A stretch of DNA of 64,000 nt from Pegoplata infirma. Taxonomy: Eukaryota > Arthropoda > Insecta > Diptera > Anthomyiidae. Below are positions 44,181 through 55,015 of the stretch, piece by piece. Where the stretch lies: contig OY992536.1 of NCBI GenBank assembly GCA_963921195.1, forward strand, positions 331,469,038 through 331,533,037. The letters run 5' to 3'. Under the pieces are notes generated by a model. The model was not told the origin of the DNA. It ran no database searches and was given only the letters and a program-made list of their open reading frames with translations. A program made the translations under genes and the position numbers. Numbering within the stretch: position 1 is the stretch's first letter; every line of letters starts with the position of its first letter.

Positions 44181-44409
44181 AAAAAAAAGAAACATTACAC
44201 TGAAAAAAAAAAATTTAAATTTCAATAAAAAAAATCACGAATTCAATAAATAAATTAACTAAAAAAGCCGCGGTGAAGATTTTCACGAATTCAATAAACG
44301 CATTTGTAAGTCGTTTGCTGAAAATAATTTCAATAAACGAATTTCAAGATTCAATAAAAAAGTTTATTGATTTATATTTTTTTATATTTATATTTAACAC
44401 ACAACTATA

Positions 44410-44651
44410 CCCAGGAAAATTTTTTGGAACAAATTCCTGGTTCAATAGGTTCTTGAATATATTCTACGGTAATCACAAAAACATTTTCTATATAAAATTA
44501 TTTTTCAAAAAAACTACTTGCTCTAAAAAACGATTGCTTTCGGGACAATTTCAAACAAAAATCATTGATTCTGGAATGTTAAGTAGAACCGGTTGCAGGG
44601 TAATTTGATGCGTTCTGGAACCGATTATTTGGAACAGAAAATTTTGCTGGG
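44410..44651. mobile_element. Small CCCAGG/CTGGG MITE
   Basis: 242 bp from cccaggaaaattttttgg to ggaacagaaaattttgctggg, with TA on each side (44408-44409, 44652-44653). It is a single-unit relative of the duplicated repeat at 24041-28756. Confidence 0.8.
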
Positions 44652-44751
44652 TACAAACACACACGCATTCACAAACAAATTGTGTTTTATTTCTATTTTG
44701 TTCTTGCTTGTAAGTAGATGACAGAATTTAGCCGACAAAACTATAACACTG

Positions 44752-44832
44752 TTTTGGCGTTATGAGCTAAGCGGTGGATAAACTTATTACTTTTTTTGGG
44801 GGTCGTTGGTTCGAATCCCCATCAGACCCAAC
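44752..44832 (+). other. tRNA-like module with A and B boxes (SINE-like)
   Basis: The segment has an A-box-like tgagctaagcggt and a perfect B box, GGTTCGAATCC, about 45 bp further, followed by a T run. These are the two internal promoter elements of RNA polymerase III. The stems do not fold into a proper tRNA cloverleaf (no matching acceptor stem), so it is more likely a tRNA-derived SINE head than a tRNA gene. Confidence 0.5.
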
Positions 44833-45895
44833 TTTTTTTTTTTTTAATATTTTTTGTTTTTTTTTTTTAAGTTATTACTTTATTTGAAATTACTATGTGT
44901 GAAAAAAAGAAACACAACAAAACTTGCCGACGGAATGAGTTGAACATAGTTTTTTTTTAATTTCAATAAATTTTTTTATTGATACAATAAAAAATTTTAT
45001 TAAAAATATTTTTATTTGTAATAAACGTGTTTATTAAAATTTTCTTAAATATTTTTTTTTCTGTGTACCCTAAAAATATTTTTAAAAAATTTTTGGTTTA
45101 AAATTTGTTTTCTTTATTCTAGTGCTAAAATTGCAATAATTTCATCGGTCAATATGTCCGTGATTTTAAAAGATATCTAAAGGACTCCAAAGTATTTGTT
45201 TTCAGATGTGCTTAACTATTTGTCACATCACAAAATATTTCGCAATTTTATAGGGTCCCGAACATTGCGAAAATATAAGTTTATTCACACTCTAATCAAA
45301 ATTATTTCAATTTCCTACTATAAATTGGGTAAATTTACACAAATTGCGTAATTCTACTTAAAATTATTGCAAACTTACACAATTTATAGCAGTAAATTAT
45401 TTGAATTTGTTTAAATTTACCTCACTTTTTTAGAATGCAGTATTGTAAATCTAAATCCTAAATGTCTTAAGATAGATCAGTTGTAAGGCCAGATTCGGAT
45501 TACGCGCATGAAAAACTTTCAGAAAAATCTATTGTGCTGGAAATGTATAACAAATTAGCTAGGATCAACAAGTAATTATTTTTTTTAAGCCGAAGTAAAT
45601 TTTTAAGGCCTCGATAAAATATTTTCTTGACGACAATTTTACGCATTGATAACAGAGAGTTTGATTTCTTTCTTATACCTAAACTTCTTTATGCAGAACC
45701 GTAATTTGCAGAACCTTAAACAGTAAAAAATAACCAAAAGTACTAAAAAAAATAAATTTCAGTTAATCGGTTAATCGACACAAATTAATCGGTTTATTTG
45801 TTATTTGAAAATTGGCAATTTTGAATTATTCAAACAGTTAATCGACCAAAATTAATCAGTTCACCGATTAACTGTTAATCGATTGAATACCCTAA

Positions 45896-46938
45896 TACCT
45901 ATTATAATACGGGTTTACGTTTTTATGGTTTACAAATAACAAAATTCTCCTGGATTTTGAAAAAATAATTGGACACATACATACTTTTTTTTTTGAATAA
46001 CTTAAGGGGGTTTAAGGAAAAAAAACATCCTTCATATGATTTTTTTAAACCGTTATAAAAAAAAATTACGCAATATTTTTTAATTCTGTTTTTTTTATTT
46101 GAAAGATAAATTATTGTAATATTTTTAAAAATGTTATAGCACAACATTTGGTGAACTGAAATTGTCACTCAATTGTAGAATGCTTTTTTTAAAGGACAAA
46201 ATCGGCTGCAGCTAAAAGTACTGGACCGATTTTGATAATTTTTTTTTTTTTGATGTGTAGATTAATAAATTCTGTAATACTTATCGTGGCCATTTTTTTT
46301 TTTCAAATTTTGACCTAATTATGTTTTTTATGAAAGAAGAAAAGTAAATTTTTTAATTTTTTATGTATATATTTGCATAATTTCAACAAAAGTTTCTATT
46401 TTTGCTAAATAGTCTCGACAATGGAATCTGACAAATTCCGAAACACGAGTCGATTAAGTCTTGCAAAATGACCAACATAAATAAATTTAAAACAAAAAAA
46501 AATAATTTTCTTGAAAATTATGCTATGAGAATATCATGGTTTGAATTAGTAAAGAAAATAATGACCTCGAGCCAGAATGAACATCCTCAAAATATAATGT
46601 CTGAATAACTCTAAAACGAAATACATGTTAAATCAAAGACTGTCAATTATAAAGATATCTGAAGTCGCTCGACTTAAACCCTCTCTTGGTATGCCATTGC
46701 AGAGAACGAATGAACAAACAAAAATGAAAAAAAAAAATTGCAATTTGGCGTTATTTCGACTTAATGGAGCGTTTTTTTTTCGATTATTGGGAAATCCAAT
46801 GACTTTTCATTTGCTAAGAATTTGTTTTAAACACTTTTAAACAAGTGAAAGGTGTTTCTCAAATAATATTACCATACTAATTAGAAATTGATAAATTTTT
46901 TCAAAATTTATTAACCCTAGTAAAACTGATTTCGTATA
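45896..46938. other. AT-rich DNA without recognised features
   Basis: Phrases such as cacgagtcgattaagtc and aaatgaccaacataaataaa (about 46440-46490) recur at about 59735-59785, marking a dispersed repeat. No coding sequence recognised. Confidence 0.4.
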
Positions 46939-48020
46939 TGAGGCATTCCATACCAAATGTCCAGCGAAAAAAAACATGTGTACCGTAAACTTCTGAATAG
47001 GTGGTATGGATAGCCCTATATGGAACTTAGAAAATTGCGTTTTTGGTTTTTCAATTTTTCAAAAACTGGGCTTAGGAGGCGTGGTCAAATATTGGAAAAA
47101 TGGTCAAATTTGTGGCGAGTTGCCTTGATTAAATATTTATCACATTAAAACGGAATGCACCACAATCTCAAAAATTTACAGTCTTATATAGTTTTGAATG
47201 GGCTATCGATTAAATTTTTTTTTTTTGGAAAATTTTCAGAACCCGTTCTGAAATTTTCCATTTTTTAAAAAAGTCAATTTATCAAAAATCCGGCCACTTT
47301 TTTTTCTTTTTTATTTATTTTTTTAAAAGTTTAAATGTTTGTCCATCCACACAAAAAAAATCATAAACACGTTCATCTTTTTTTTCGAGAAAATCGCATT
47401 TGAACTTTAAATTTCATAACAATTTAGTAATTTGCTTGTGTTTTCTTGTGTCAACAGAGCGTATGACGAATATTTATGCAATTAATATTACTCATTCGCA
47501 ACTTTAAAACAAAGAAATACAAGCAAATAACAAAATTGTTATGAAATTTAAAGTTCAAATGCGATTTTCTCGAAAAAAAAGATGAACGTGTTTCTGATTT
47601 TTTTTGTGTGGATGGACAAACATCTACACTTTTAAAAAAATACATAAAAAAGAAAAAAAAAAAAAAAGTGGCCGGATTTTTGATAAATTGACTTTTTTAA
47701 AAAATGGAAAATTTCAGAACGGGTTCTGAAAATTTTCCAAAAAAAAATTTTTAATCGATAGCCCATACAAAACTATATAAGAACGAAAATTTTTGACATT
47801 GTGGTGCATTCCGTTTTAATGTGATAAATATTTAAGCAAGGCAACTCGCCACAAATTTTACCATTTTTCCAATATTTGACCACGCCTCCTAAGCCCAGTT
47901 TTTGAAAAATTGAAAAACCAAAAACGCAATAGTTACATACAGGGCTATCCAAACAACCTATTCAGAAATTTACGGGACACATGTTTTTCTGTAGCGGGAC
48001 ATTTGGTGTGGAATGCCTCA
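46939..48020. mobile_element. Giant hairpin element (arms of about 490 bp)
   Basis: Ends TGAGGCATTCCATACC and GGTGTGGAATGCCTCA with TA outside (46937-46938, 48021-48022). The two arms (about 46939-47425 and 47535-48020) are near-complementary over their length, for example cgagaaaatcgcatttg / caaatgcgattttctcg and aagtcaatttatcaaaa / ttttgataaattgactt. The loop is about 110 bp. There is no coding capacity, as the frame at 47451-47645 reads across the loop and arm. Confidence 0.88.
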
Positions 48021-48448
48021 TATATCCATGAATATCTTTTATACATACATACTTAGATCTTATCATATTTAATTGTATAAAAAATCAATCAGATAAGACC
48101 AAAATTCGTATCAAATAATAAAAAATTTGATATAACTCCACATAAAATATGATACGAATTTTGGTCTTATCTGAGTAATTTTTTATATAATTTCATATAA
48201 TTAAATATTTATATCTAAAATTAGATATATTTGTATCAATTTATACATGGATATATACAAAATCATCTTTACTAAGGAAGCGCTTTTTCGATATAAAAAG
48301 TTAGCATTGTTTGTAACATTATCGTATTTTCGTGGTCTAACAGTTTTCGTACCTTCTGTAAAAAAGTTCAAAATGTTTCTGAGCGACAGACGAGGAGCGT
48401 GGTGGAATTGTCTCTAAATGTTTTTTAACCTTTAGAAATGTGTCTATT
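48021..48448. other. Fragment of CCCGAG-type AT-rich element plus unique sequence
   Basis: At 48088-48172 is a palindrome of agataagaccaaaattcg with its inverse; a similar phrase (gaccaaaactcgtatcaaa) lies at about 35312 inside CCCGAG copy 1. The remainder is unrecognised. Confidence 0.5.
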
Positions 48449-48954
48449 AGGGCGTCCCGTCTAATTAAATTTTTCGAATTTCGTGTTGTAATACCAACCA
48501 AACAATGGTCACATTAGAGAAGATTATAGAAAAATTTATGAAAAAATTTAGCCAGGTCATCTTCAGTCGGCAACCAGCGGCCTAAGTTGGAAAAAATTAC
48601 GTAACATACTTAGCATTTTCCAACTTTCAAGACTAATTTGGATAAAAAATATTTTTTATGTTCAAAATACAGCTACTGTGGACCAAAATCGCGGTGTCGG
48701 AATTTTTTAAATATTTTTCCGATAAAGTACGCAATATTTCCGAATTTTTGAGCCGGATTTGGTTAAAAATGTCGGATTTGAATTTTGGTCGAAATACGTC
48801 ATTTTTTTTTTCAACTTTGACCGCTAGTTGCCGACTGAAGATGACCTTGCAAAATTTTTTCATAAATTTTTCCATAATCGGCTCTAGCGTGGCCATCATT
48901 TGACAGGTATTACGACACGAAATTCAAAAGTTTAAATTTGACGGGACGCCCCAG
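48449..48954. mobile_element. Palindromic element with GGGCGTCCCGTC ends and 8-bp duplication
   Basis: About 506 bp between direct repeats TGTCTATT (48441-48448, 48955-48962). Ends agggcgtcccgtct and gacgggacgcccca are inverted repeats extending for tens of bases (tttcgtgttgtaatacc / ggtattacgacacgaa). The inner part also folds: gtcatcttcagtcggcaac / gttgccgactgaagatgac. Overlapping opposite-strand frames at 48633-48903 follow from the palindrome. Likely a hAT-type MITE. A related fragment is at about 21960-22110. Confidence 0.8.
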
Positions 48955-48962
48955 TGTCTATT

Positions 48963-50228
48963 TTTGATGTGAAAAACACCATTTTTAAATTGGTTTTCAT
49001 TTTGTAATTGAGTATATAATGCATTTCTTCTATCCATTCATATCCATTTTTTTAGCATCAACATACATGTCTATTGTCAGTGTATACGTAGTTTTGCATT
49101 CATAAGAAGCTGAATCATCATCTGGATTAGTACGGTGTTTTAATTAGAACGCTTCGGTAGTTATCTTCAAATTGAATAAATATTTTATTTAGCCCCAAGC
49201 TAAAAGTGACAGACAAGCAACTGCTCATCCTGCCAACCAAACAATAATTTCGTTGGTCTTTTAGGGATGGACAAGGGCGAATAAGTATAGTTGCGACAGT
49301 TTTTGTTATCAGCTTCGAAACATGCTTTTCAACACTCAAACAGATATGTTTTATTCTACACAGTTTGTTTTGATTTACCAACACGAATTTCAAACATTGA
49401 TATCGTTACCTTAAACACAAACGTACGTAACTTTGACTATTTTGGAATATTTTAAAATCATTTCAGAGACGGCCGTTGCAAATTTCACTTATTTAAAAAC
49501 CGCAAAAATCAAACGAGTCCAAAACAAAAATTGAGTTGATGGATATCCCCAATTTTTTGAATATTAATTCGTTAGAATGTTTTTTATAAGTGATTTGAAC
49601 AGAAATGTTGAATTTAAAAATCGAAAATACTCTTTTGAATTCTGCTTAAAATTTTTAACGGGTTAATGATATCATAGACAGTTGACATAATTTATTCCCC
49701 GTAGTTTTGAGTTAAAGCTAAATTAAATAAATCATAATTTAATTAATTTCTTAAAACTATTTTTATTTTTTGAAGTCATGGAAGTTTTTCTCCAAAATTC
49801 GAAACTTTGACATCATGCGACTTTTTTTTCTAAATAAATAATTTTTAGACGCAATTACACAATAATCTGACATATATAAATCGAGACGAAATATAACACA
49901 GATTTTATATTAGGGTCAACAATGCGGACCAGGTCAGCTAGTAAATAAGTAAAACAAATCCGCAGTTAATTTTTAATTATCATTGCAGAATTTGAATTTT
50001 AAATAGTTTTCAATTTAAAATGTTTTTTGATCTTGCACTCTAAAAAAATAAGTCCAGTTTACTACTATAAATTGGGTAAATTTCAGCAATTTAAATGTTT
50101 TGGATTTTATGCGAAGATATGCTTTTTAACTTATTTTATAGATAAAATTGATTTCCTCAACACCATACTAAACTAAAAAAAAATCTAAAAAAAAATTTTA
50201 AACGAAAGGTTCTCATAATACGCTTTAA
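48963..50228. other. Unique AT-rich DNA, no gene recognised
   Basis: The minus-strand frame at 49127-49393 (88 codons) has ordinary composition but no motif I recognise and no support from splice sites. At 50036-50090 a phrase (tactactataaattgggtaaattt) is shared with 45317-45338, marking a small dispersed repeat. Confidence 0.4.
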
Positions 50229-50768
50229 GAATTAACAAGTGAGAGTGTTACATTCGGCTGTGCCAAATCTTTTATACCCTCCAAAATGGAAAAAAAAATA
50301 TTTAAAAAAAATCAGGGGCGTCTTTTTTTTGGGGGGGGGGGGGTTGGTGGGAGACGTTAGGGGACACCTTCCCCTTGCGATTTTGAACTTCTTCTGAGAT
50401 AAGAATGTTGCATTTGCTTAGCAAAGGTACAAAAAACCCTGCAAAAAATTCGGTTTTTCTTAGGTTGGTTTAGTTCTCCAAGGGGAAACTTTTTTCCACT
50501 TGGTCCGATTTTGCCCATTTTCGAACTTAACCTGCCAAGGAATATAACACATATTCGTGCCAAATTTCGGAAGTCTAGCTCTTTTATTTAGGACTGTATC
50601 GTGTCTTCTACAGACGGACGGACTGACGGACATCGCCAGAATGTCTTAGAATCGATCACTGATCAATAAAATATATACTTTATGGGGTCCTAGACCGATA
50701 TTTCGATGCGTTACACTCGGAATGACAAAGTGAGTATACCTCCATACTGTGGTTGGAGGGTATAAAAA
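50229..50768 (-). repeat. Mini-me-like repeat
   Basis: Starts aacaagtgagagtgttac and ends ggttggagggtataaaa. Contains cagacggacggactgacgg, catcgccagaatgtcttag and ctttatggggtcctagacc in the same order as at 43998-44110. Includes a G run (50330-50343). The minus-strand frame at 50357-50563 is within the repeat. Confidence 0.7.
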
Positions 50769-50853
50769 CATAACGTTTGTTAAAACTCCTTAATGCATTA
50801 CAATCTTACACTGTCCCTTATTTCTTTGTGAGGTTAAGGAACTTCTTATGTCA

Positions 50854-52254
50854 CACAGTGAGACAGCCCTATAGTAACCGCGGCAAAAATTGTGTTTTGG
50901 CGTGTCGTCCAATTTGGATGAAATTTTCACAGTATATTAACAGATATATGAGTAACAACTCCCTGAAATTTCAGCCTCATAACTTCATTACTTTTTGGTC
51001 TAGAGCAAGTCAAAGTTGAGGTATGCCAAAGCGCTTGAAATATGTTAGTTCAATATGTAACATTCAAAAGCTTATTAAATAAAAAATACATAATAAATAT
51101 AACTTTAAAGTATTTTTTTAATTAATTTAGTTGTTGTAGAATGAGTAGATGAAAAAATAAATTTAAAAAAAAAACACAAAAAAAATTTCTTAACAACAGA
51201 ATTGTGGTGTAAAAATTGAACATTTTGCATTTTCAATGGACTAGGAAATATAGAGCAGCCCCTCGCCCTAGGTGAAGACTTATATCAAATGAAAGATTGA
51301 AGTCTCAGCTTTCATTTAAAGTAAAGGAACTATAGCAAAAGTTTGCAAAAGTACTTTAAACATACAAAAATATACAAAAAAAAATACAAAAAGTATGCAA
51401 TGCGCACATTCTGTCGCTATACGTATGTTAGCATGCCATAGCATGTTATTTTTTTTAATTGTTTACACATATTCCCTTATTGTTTATTATTATTTTATTT
51501 ACATTATTCATTTGATTGATATTTTTTTTGAAGGTCATTGACTTTGGGTTAGATAGTTGCATAATTTTTAATTTAAATTGATAGTGCAAGCTGTTGTTCT
51601 TATCGAAGTTGTGTTATGATCACTTTCTAATGTGGTTAGTTAAATTGTTATATATTGAATTTAGATGTTGCATTATTTATTGGGTTAAGTAATAATGAGT
51701 GTTCTTGTAATGATCTCTTTTGATAAGAGATTAGCATTTCTTTAACATATTGAAAAAATTAGAACACCATGATGATATTAAAAAATTATTGATAGAGTGA
51801 AAAAAAAATTGTTCTTTTTTATTGCATTTCCATGGGAGGTGGGCGTAATAGTGGGCGTGTTATTTTTGTTTTTGCATGAAACATTTGAAATGATATAAAT
51901 TACACTAATATCAAATTTGAAGGTTGTACCTAAAATATTTTAGAAAATATGGCACTTTTTATGTTGGGGTTGTATGGGTGGTGGGGGTAAAAGTGGGCCA
52001 AAGTTCAAAATTTTTTCCGATAATGTTTGTAACAATATAACATTCAAGTATACCAAAATTGAAAGTTATACCTTAAGTATTACGGACAATACGGCATTTT
52101 ACAAATTTCGATTGTATGGGAGGTGGGCGTAAAAGTGGGCGTATTTTCATATTTTTTTTTTCAAAAAACTGGAATTGTCTCAAAAGTAACCTGTGCAAAA
52201 TTTCAGAGCTCTACAGTGACTCCTTGTATTTAATGCCGGCGTTGTCTCACTGTG
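50854..52254. mobile_element. Candidate Transib-like non-autonomous element
   Basis: 1401 bp with perfect 12-bp inverted ends CACAGTGAGACA and TGTCTCACTGTG, flanked by the 5-bp direct repeat TGTCA (50849-50853, 52255-52259). A 5-bp duplication and a CACWRTG-type heptamer end are the marks of the Transib superfamily, relatives of the RAG1 recombinase. Internally, the phrase gtatggg(a/t)ggtgggcgtaa appears three times (about 51831, 51967 and 52112). No transposase is encoded. The 5-bp match is short and TGTCA is nearly palindromic, so the superfamily call is tentative. Confidence 0.6.
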
Positions 52255-52259
52255 TGTCA

Positions 52260-53668
52260 TAAAAATGTTTGATGTGTTGAATAAAAGTACATATAAAAAA
52301 TTGGGTTTTAATTTTTTTTTAACTTTTTGCCCCTTGTCTAATTTTTTCCCATTTAGGAACCTAATCAGCCTATGACCATTAGACATATGCGTGGAAAATT
52401 TAAGGGTCCAGATTTTTTGGTTTTGACTGCATGAGGTTAAATATTATAAAATTAGTCATATTTTTAAAATGCAACTTCACAAAAAACCGCACTTTTATTG
52501 CAAGTTTGTATAATTGAGTCAAGTCAGGGGGTATGCATGCACCTCAAACACTCAAACATTAAAGTACAAAATTCATGACTTAAAAAAACCAACAATTTTA
52601 CTTGATCCCAGACAGATTTCGCGTGAGAGAAAAAAAGACAGTTGAACCAATTACAATCTCTTTACTTTATTCCTCTATGGTCAAGTTAAGAATTGTTTTT
52701 TTTTTTTAACTTTTACTAACTTTATCACAGTGCCAAGAAAAGAAGAATGGATTAACCAAAAAAGTAAAAATGCAGTTAAGCGTACAAAAGTATAAAATTT
52801 CGGTATAAATTAAGAAAGTTAACAAAATCGCTTTTTTCTTGTTGCCAAGAAGACCCATATACCTGCCCCTATGTGCAATGTTAAATATTTTTGGGGTTAC
52901 CTACACTTTCAGCTTAATCAACCAACATTTTTATACTTGTGGTAGTAGTTTTAGCAACAATTCGTTTGTTTAACAAATTACTTAAGAAATATTTTGGGTG
53001 TATACAAAAGTGTTTACGTATGTAAGTTTGACGGTTAATATTTGCTAAATAGCTTTAATTTTATACTTTTTTCTATCCAAAATCTCTGCTCGATTTACAA
53101 AGATTATTAATAAACAATATGGCAAAGGGCTAAGAAGAAAAACAAAGACTTAGCAGTATTTAGTAGTATTAAATAATCAAGTTATGTATGTATGTTTGTG
53201 GTTTTGATGTTTTCAAATAACCCAAAAAATTAACTCGTTGCCTGAAATGAAAGTCACGTTTTTCACATCTTATGTAAAGTCTTTACAGTAATTTGACAAA
53301 GTATTTTGTTTGTCAATTAGGTTAAATTACCTCAATGTGGTAGGGTGTAATACATTAAATAAATGTCAGGGTTGAGAAAATATAATTATCAATTTTGTAC
53401 TAGCCAGACAAAAAAAAAGGATAACTATTAGGGTGGTAATGAATTGGATTTCTGCATGGGACGCCCCTCAGTTTATTAAGATTCATGAAAAAGTAATATC
53501 AAAATGTTTTCAAAATTTTCGAAAACGTTCTTGAAGTTCGGTACCTGAAGCAAAATAGACGTTAAAAAAAATATTTTAAAAAAAATTAAATAAATTATTT
53601 TGAAACCCTTTTTCTGTAACAAATGCCCGAAGTATTTATTTGAAAATTTATAGATTTTTTGGACACAG
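52260..53668. other. Unique AT-rich DNA, no gene recognised
   Basis: No terminal repeats, splice-bounded coding or RNA genes recognised. Short T and A runs only. Confidence 0.4.
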
Positions 53669-53672
53669 TTAA

Positions 53673-54500
53673 AGCCTGAATTACTTTAAACGTGCATGAA
53701 ACGTAGACTCTTAAACAAAATTCAGTACCCGAGTAAAAATAAACATATATAACAATATATAACTTGATACAAACATAATAAATTATATATGATTATACAT
53801 CCCGTGAGGTATTTTCTAATTTTTTTTAATGCAGTCATATGTTGTAATATATAATTTAATCATGATTCGGATTAAAAGGTATACGGTTGATATAAATATA
53901 TGAAATAATGTTAGGGCCAATACAAAATTTGTTTTTCTGTATAATTTAATATAAAATTATATATAGCTTATTCTGTTCCATATATAAATGTTTCCAATTA
54001 ACCAAAAATGTTCTAAGTTTTTTAAGCAAAGTATAAGAAACTTTTAAAATGTTCCTAAACATTTCCTTGTTAGGGTTATGTATATCACCTATCTAGTTCG
54101 AAGCGTACCCAAACATTTTTTTTGTTTTTGAAAATTATATGTTTGGTGAATGTATCGTTGACCTGTGGTGTAACTCACCCAAACCAAAACACACCAAGAC
54201 TTTTTTATGTTTTTATGCAATTAAATCTAATTGGATCTAATGAAATATGGCAATGTCTGGTCAAAACTCGGATGAAATCGAATCATGTTTTATACAAGTT
54301 GATCTTTTTTAATGCAAAAACATCCACCATTATTCGGATTAAATTGCGTATAAATATATATTGTGTTATATATCATTATGTATTGCATCATATAAAAATT
54401 TTTACTCGGGTACGTAAAAATAGTACAGAACATTTTTATTTATGCTTTGTTTGTGTCTAACGCATAGAATTTTTTGTCACGTCAAAACGTAGAGAATGTT
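53673..54500. mobile_element. TTAA-flanked palindromic MITE, partial copy split by an insertion
   Basis: After TTAA (53669-53672) the sequence agcctgaattactttaaac leads to aaacaaaattcag at 53725, then the CCCGAG element (53728-54410), then resumes with cgtaaaaatagtacag and ttgtgtctaacgca. The corresponding uninterrupted sequence is at 54716-54860. The right half of the palindrome is not seen, so this copy is truncated at about 54500. Confidence 0.7.
53728..54410. mobile_element. CCCGAG-ended AT-rich element, copy 2
   Basis: 683 bp from CCCGAGTAAAAATAA to TTTTTACTCGGG, flanked by TA on both sides (53726-53727, 54411-54412). It interrupts a palindromic MITE whose intact relative nearby shows the empty site. 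It lacks the minisatellite of copy 1. The frame 54122-54460 is part of it and is probably not a gene. Confidence 0.88.
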
Positions 54501-54715
54501 GAATTTCCTCCCAAACATTTGTTCCAAACATACCTCAGACCTATCTATCTCCACTCCCTAAGTGGGCTTCCATACAGGAGATAACAAAGGTTAAATTTAT
54601 TCTACCTCTAACTGTCCCAAGGCTGCCTCTAGAGGTGTTAAATTTATAACCGACCCCCAATATTTTTTCAACATCAAGATTTTTTCGAAACATATCCTAT
54701 ATCTTTAACCCTTAA

Positions 54716-55011
54716 GCCTGAATTACTTTAAACGTGCATGAAACGTAGACTCTTAAACAAAATTCAGTAAGTTAAAAACGTACAAAACATTTTTATTTAT
54801 GTTTTATTTTTGTCTAACGCATTGCATTTTTTGTCACGTTGAAACGTAGAGAAATGTTATTTTCAACAGAATTTCTCTACATTTTGACGTGACAAAAAAT
54901 ACAATGCGTTAGACACAAACAAAACATAAATAAAAATGTTTTGTACTATTTTGACTTACTGAATTTTGTTTAAGAGTCTACGTTTCATGCACATTTAAAG
55001 TAATTCAGGCT
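54716..55011. mobile_element. TTAA-flanked near-perfect palindrome (piggyBac-type MITE)
   Basis: The left arm (gcctgaattactttaaacg ... acgtagactcttaaac) is repeated inverted over the whole right half (gtttaagagtctacg ... taaagtaattcaggc), with hairpin centre near 54862. It is flanked by TTAA (54712-54715 and 55012-55015), the piggyBac target. One A has been lost at the left end relative to the other copy. No ORF. Confidence 0.82.
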
Positions 55012-55015
55012 TTAA

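Larger units (their letters stand above)
44198..45065. mobile_element. TA-flanked MITE with ACACTGAAAAAA ends
   Basis: The left end is CACTGAAAAAAAAAAATTT after TA (44196-44197) and the right end is TATTTTTTTTTCTGTG before TA (45066-45067). It is rich in 'ttcaataaa' phrases near both ends. Nested inside are the CCCAGG MITE (44410-44651) and the tRNA-like module (44752-44832). Confidence 0.6.
42809..45895. mobile_element. Composite TTAATCG-ended element with 8-bp target duplication
   Basis: The ends are AGGGTATTCAATTAATCG and CGATTGAATACCCTAA, and both are followed inward by TTAATCG/CGATTAA repeats. It is flanked by the direct repeat TACCTATT (42801-42808, 45896-45903), so an 8-bp duplicating, hAT-like, transposon is likely. 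Its 3.09 kb include a mini-me-like repeat (43187-44180), an ACAC-ended MITE (44198-45065) and, inside that, a CCCAGG MITE and a tRNA-like module. Related sequence lies at 37641-38765. Confidence 0.75.

Noticed and set aside
44752..44832. Functional tRNA gene
   Set aside because: A and B boxes are present but acceptor and D stems do not pair. Listed as a tRNA-like module only.
47451..47645. 64-codon minus-strand frame
   Set aside because: Lies across the loop and arm of a giant hairpin transposon, with no protein similarity recognised.
48633..48903. Overlapping 81- and 88-codon frames on opposite strands
   Set aside because: Both result from the inner palindrome of the 8-bp-flanked MITE.
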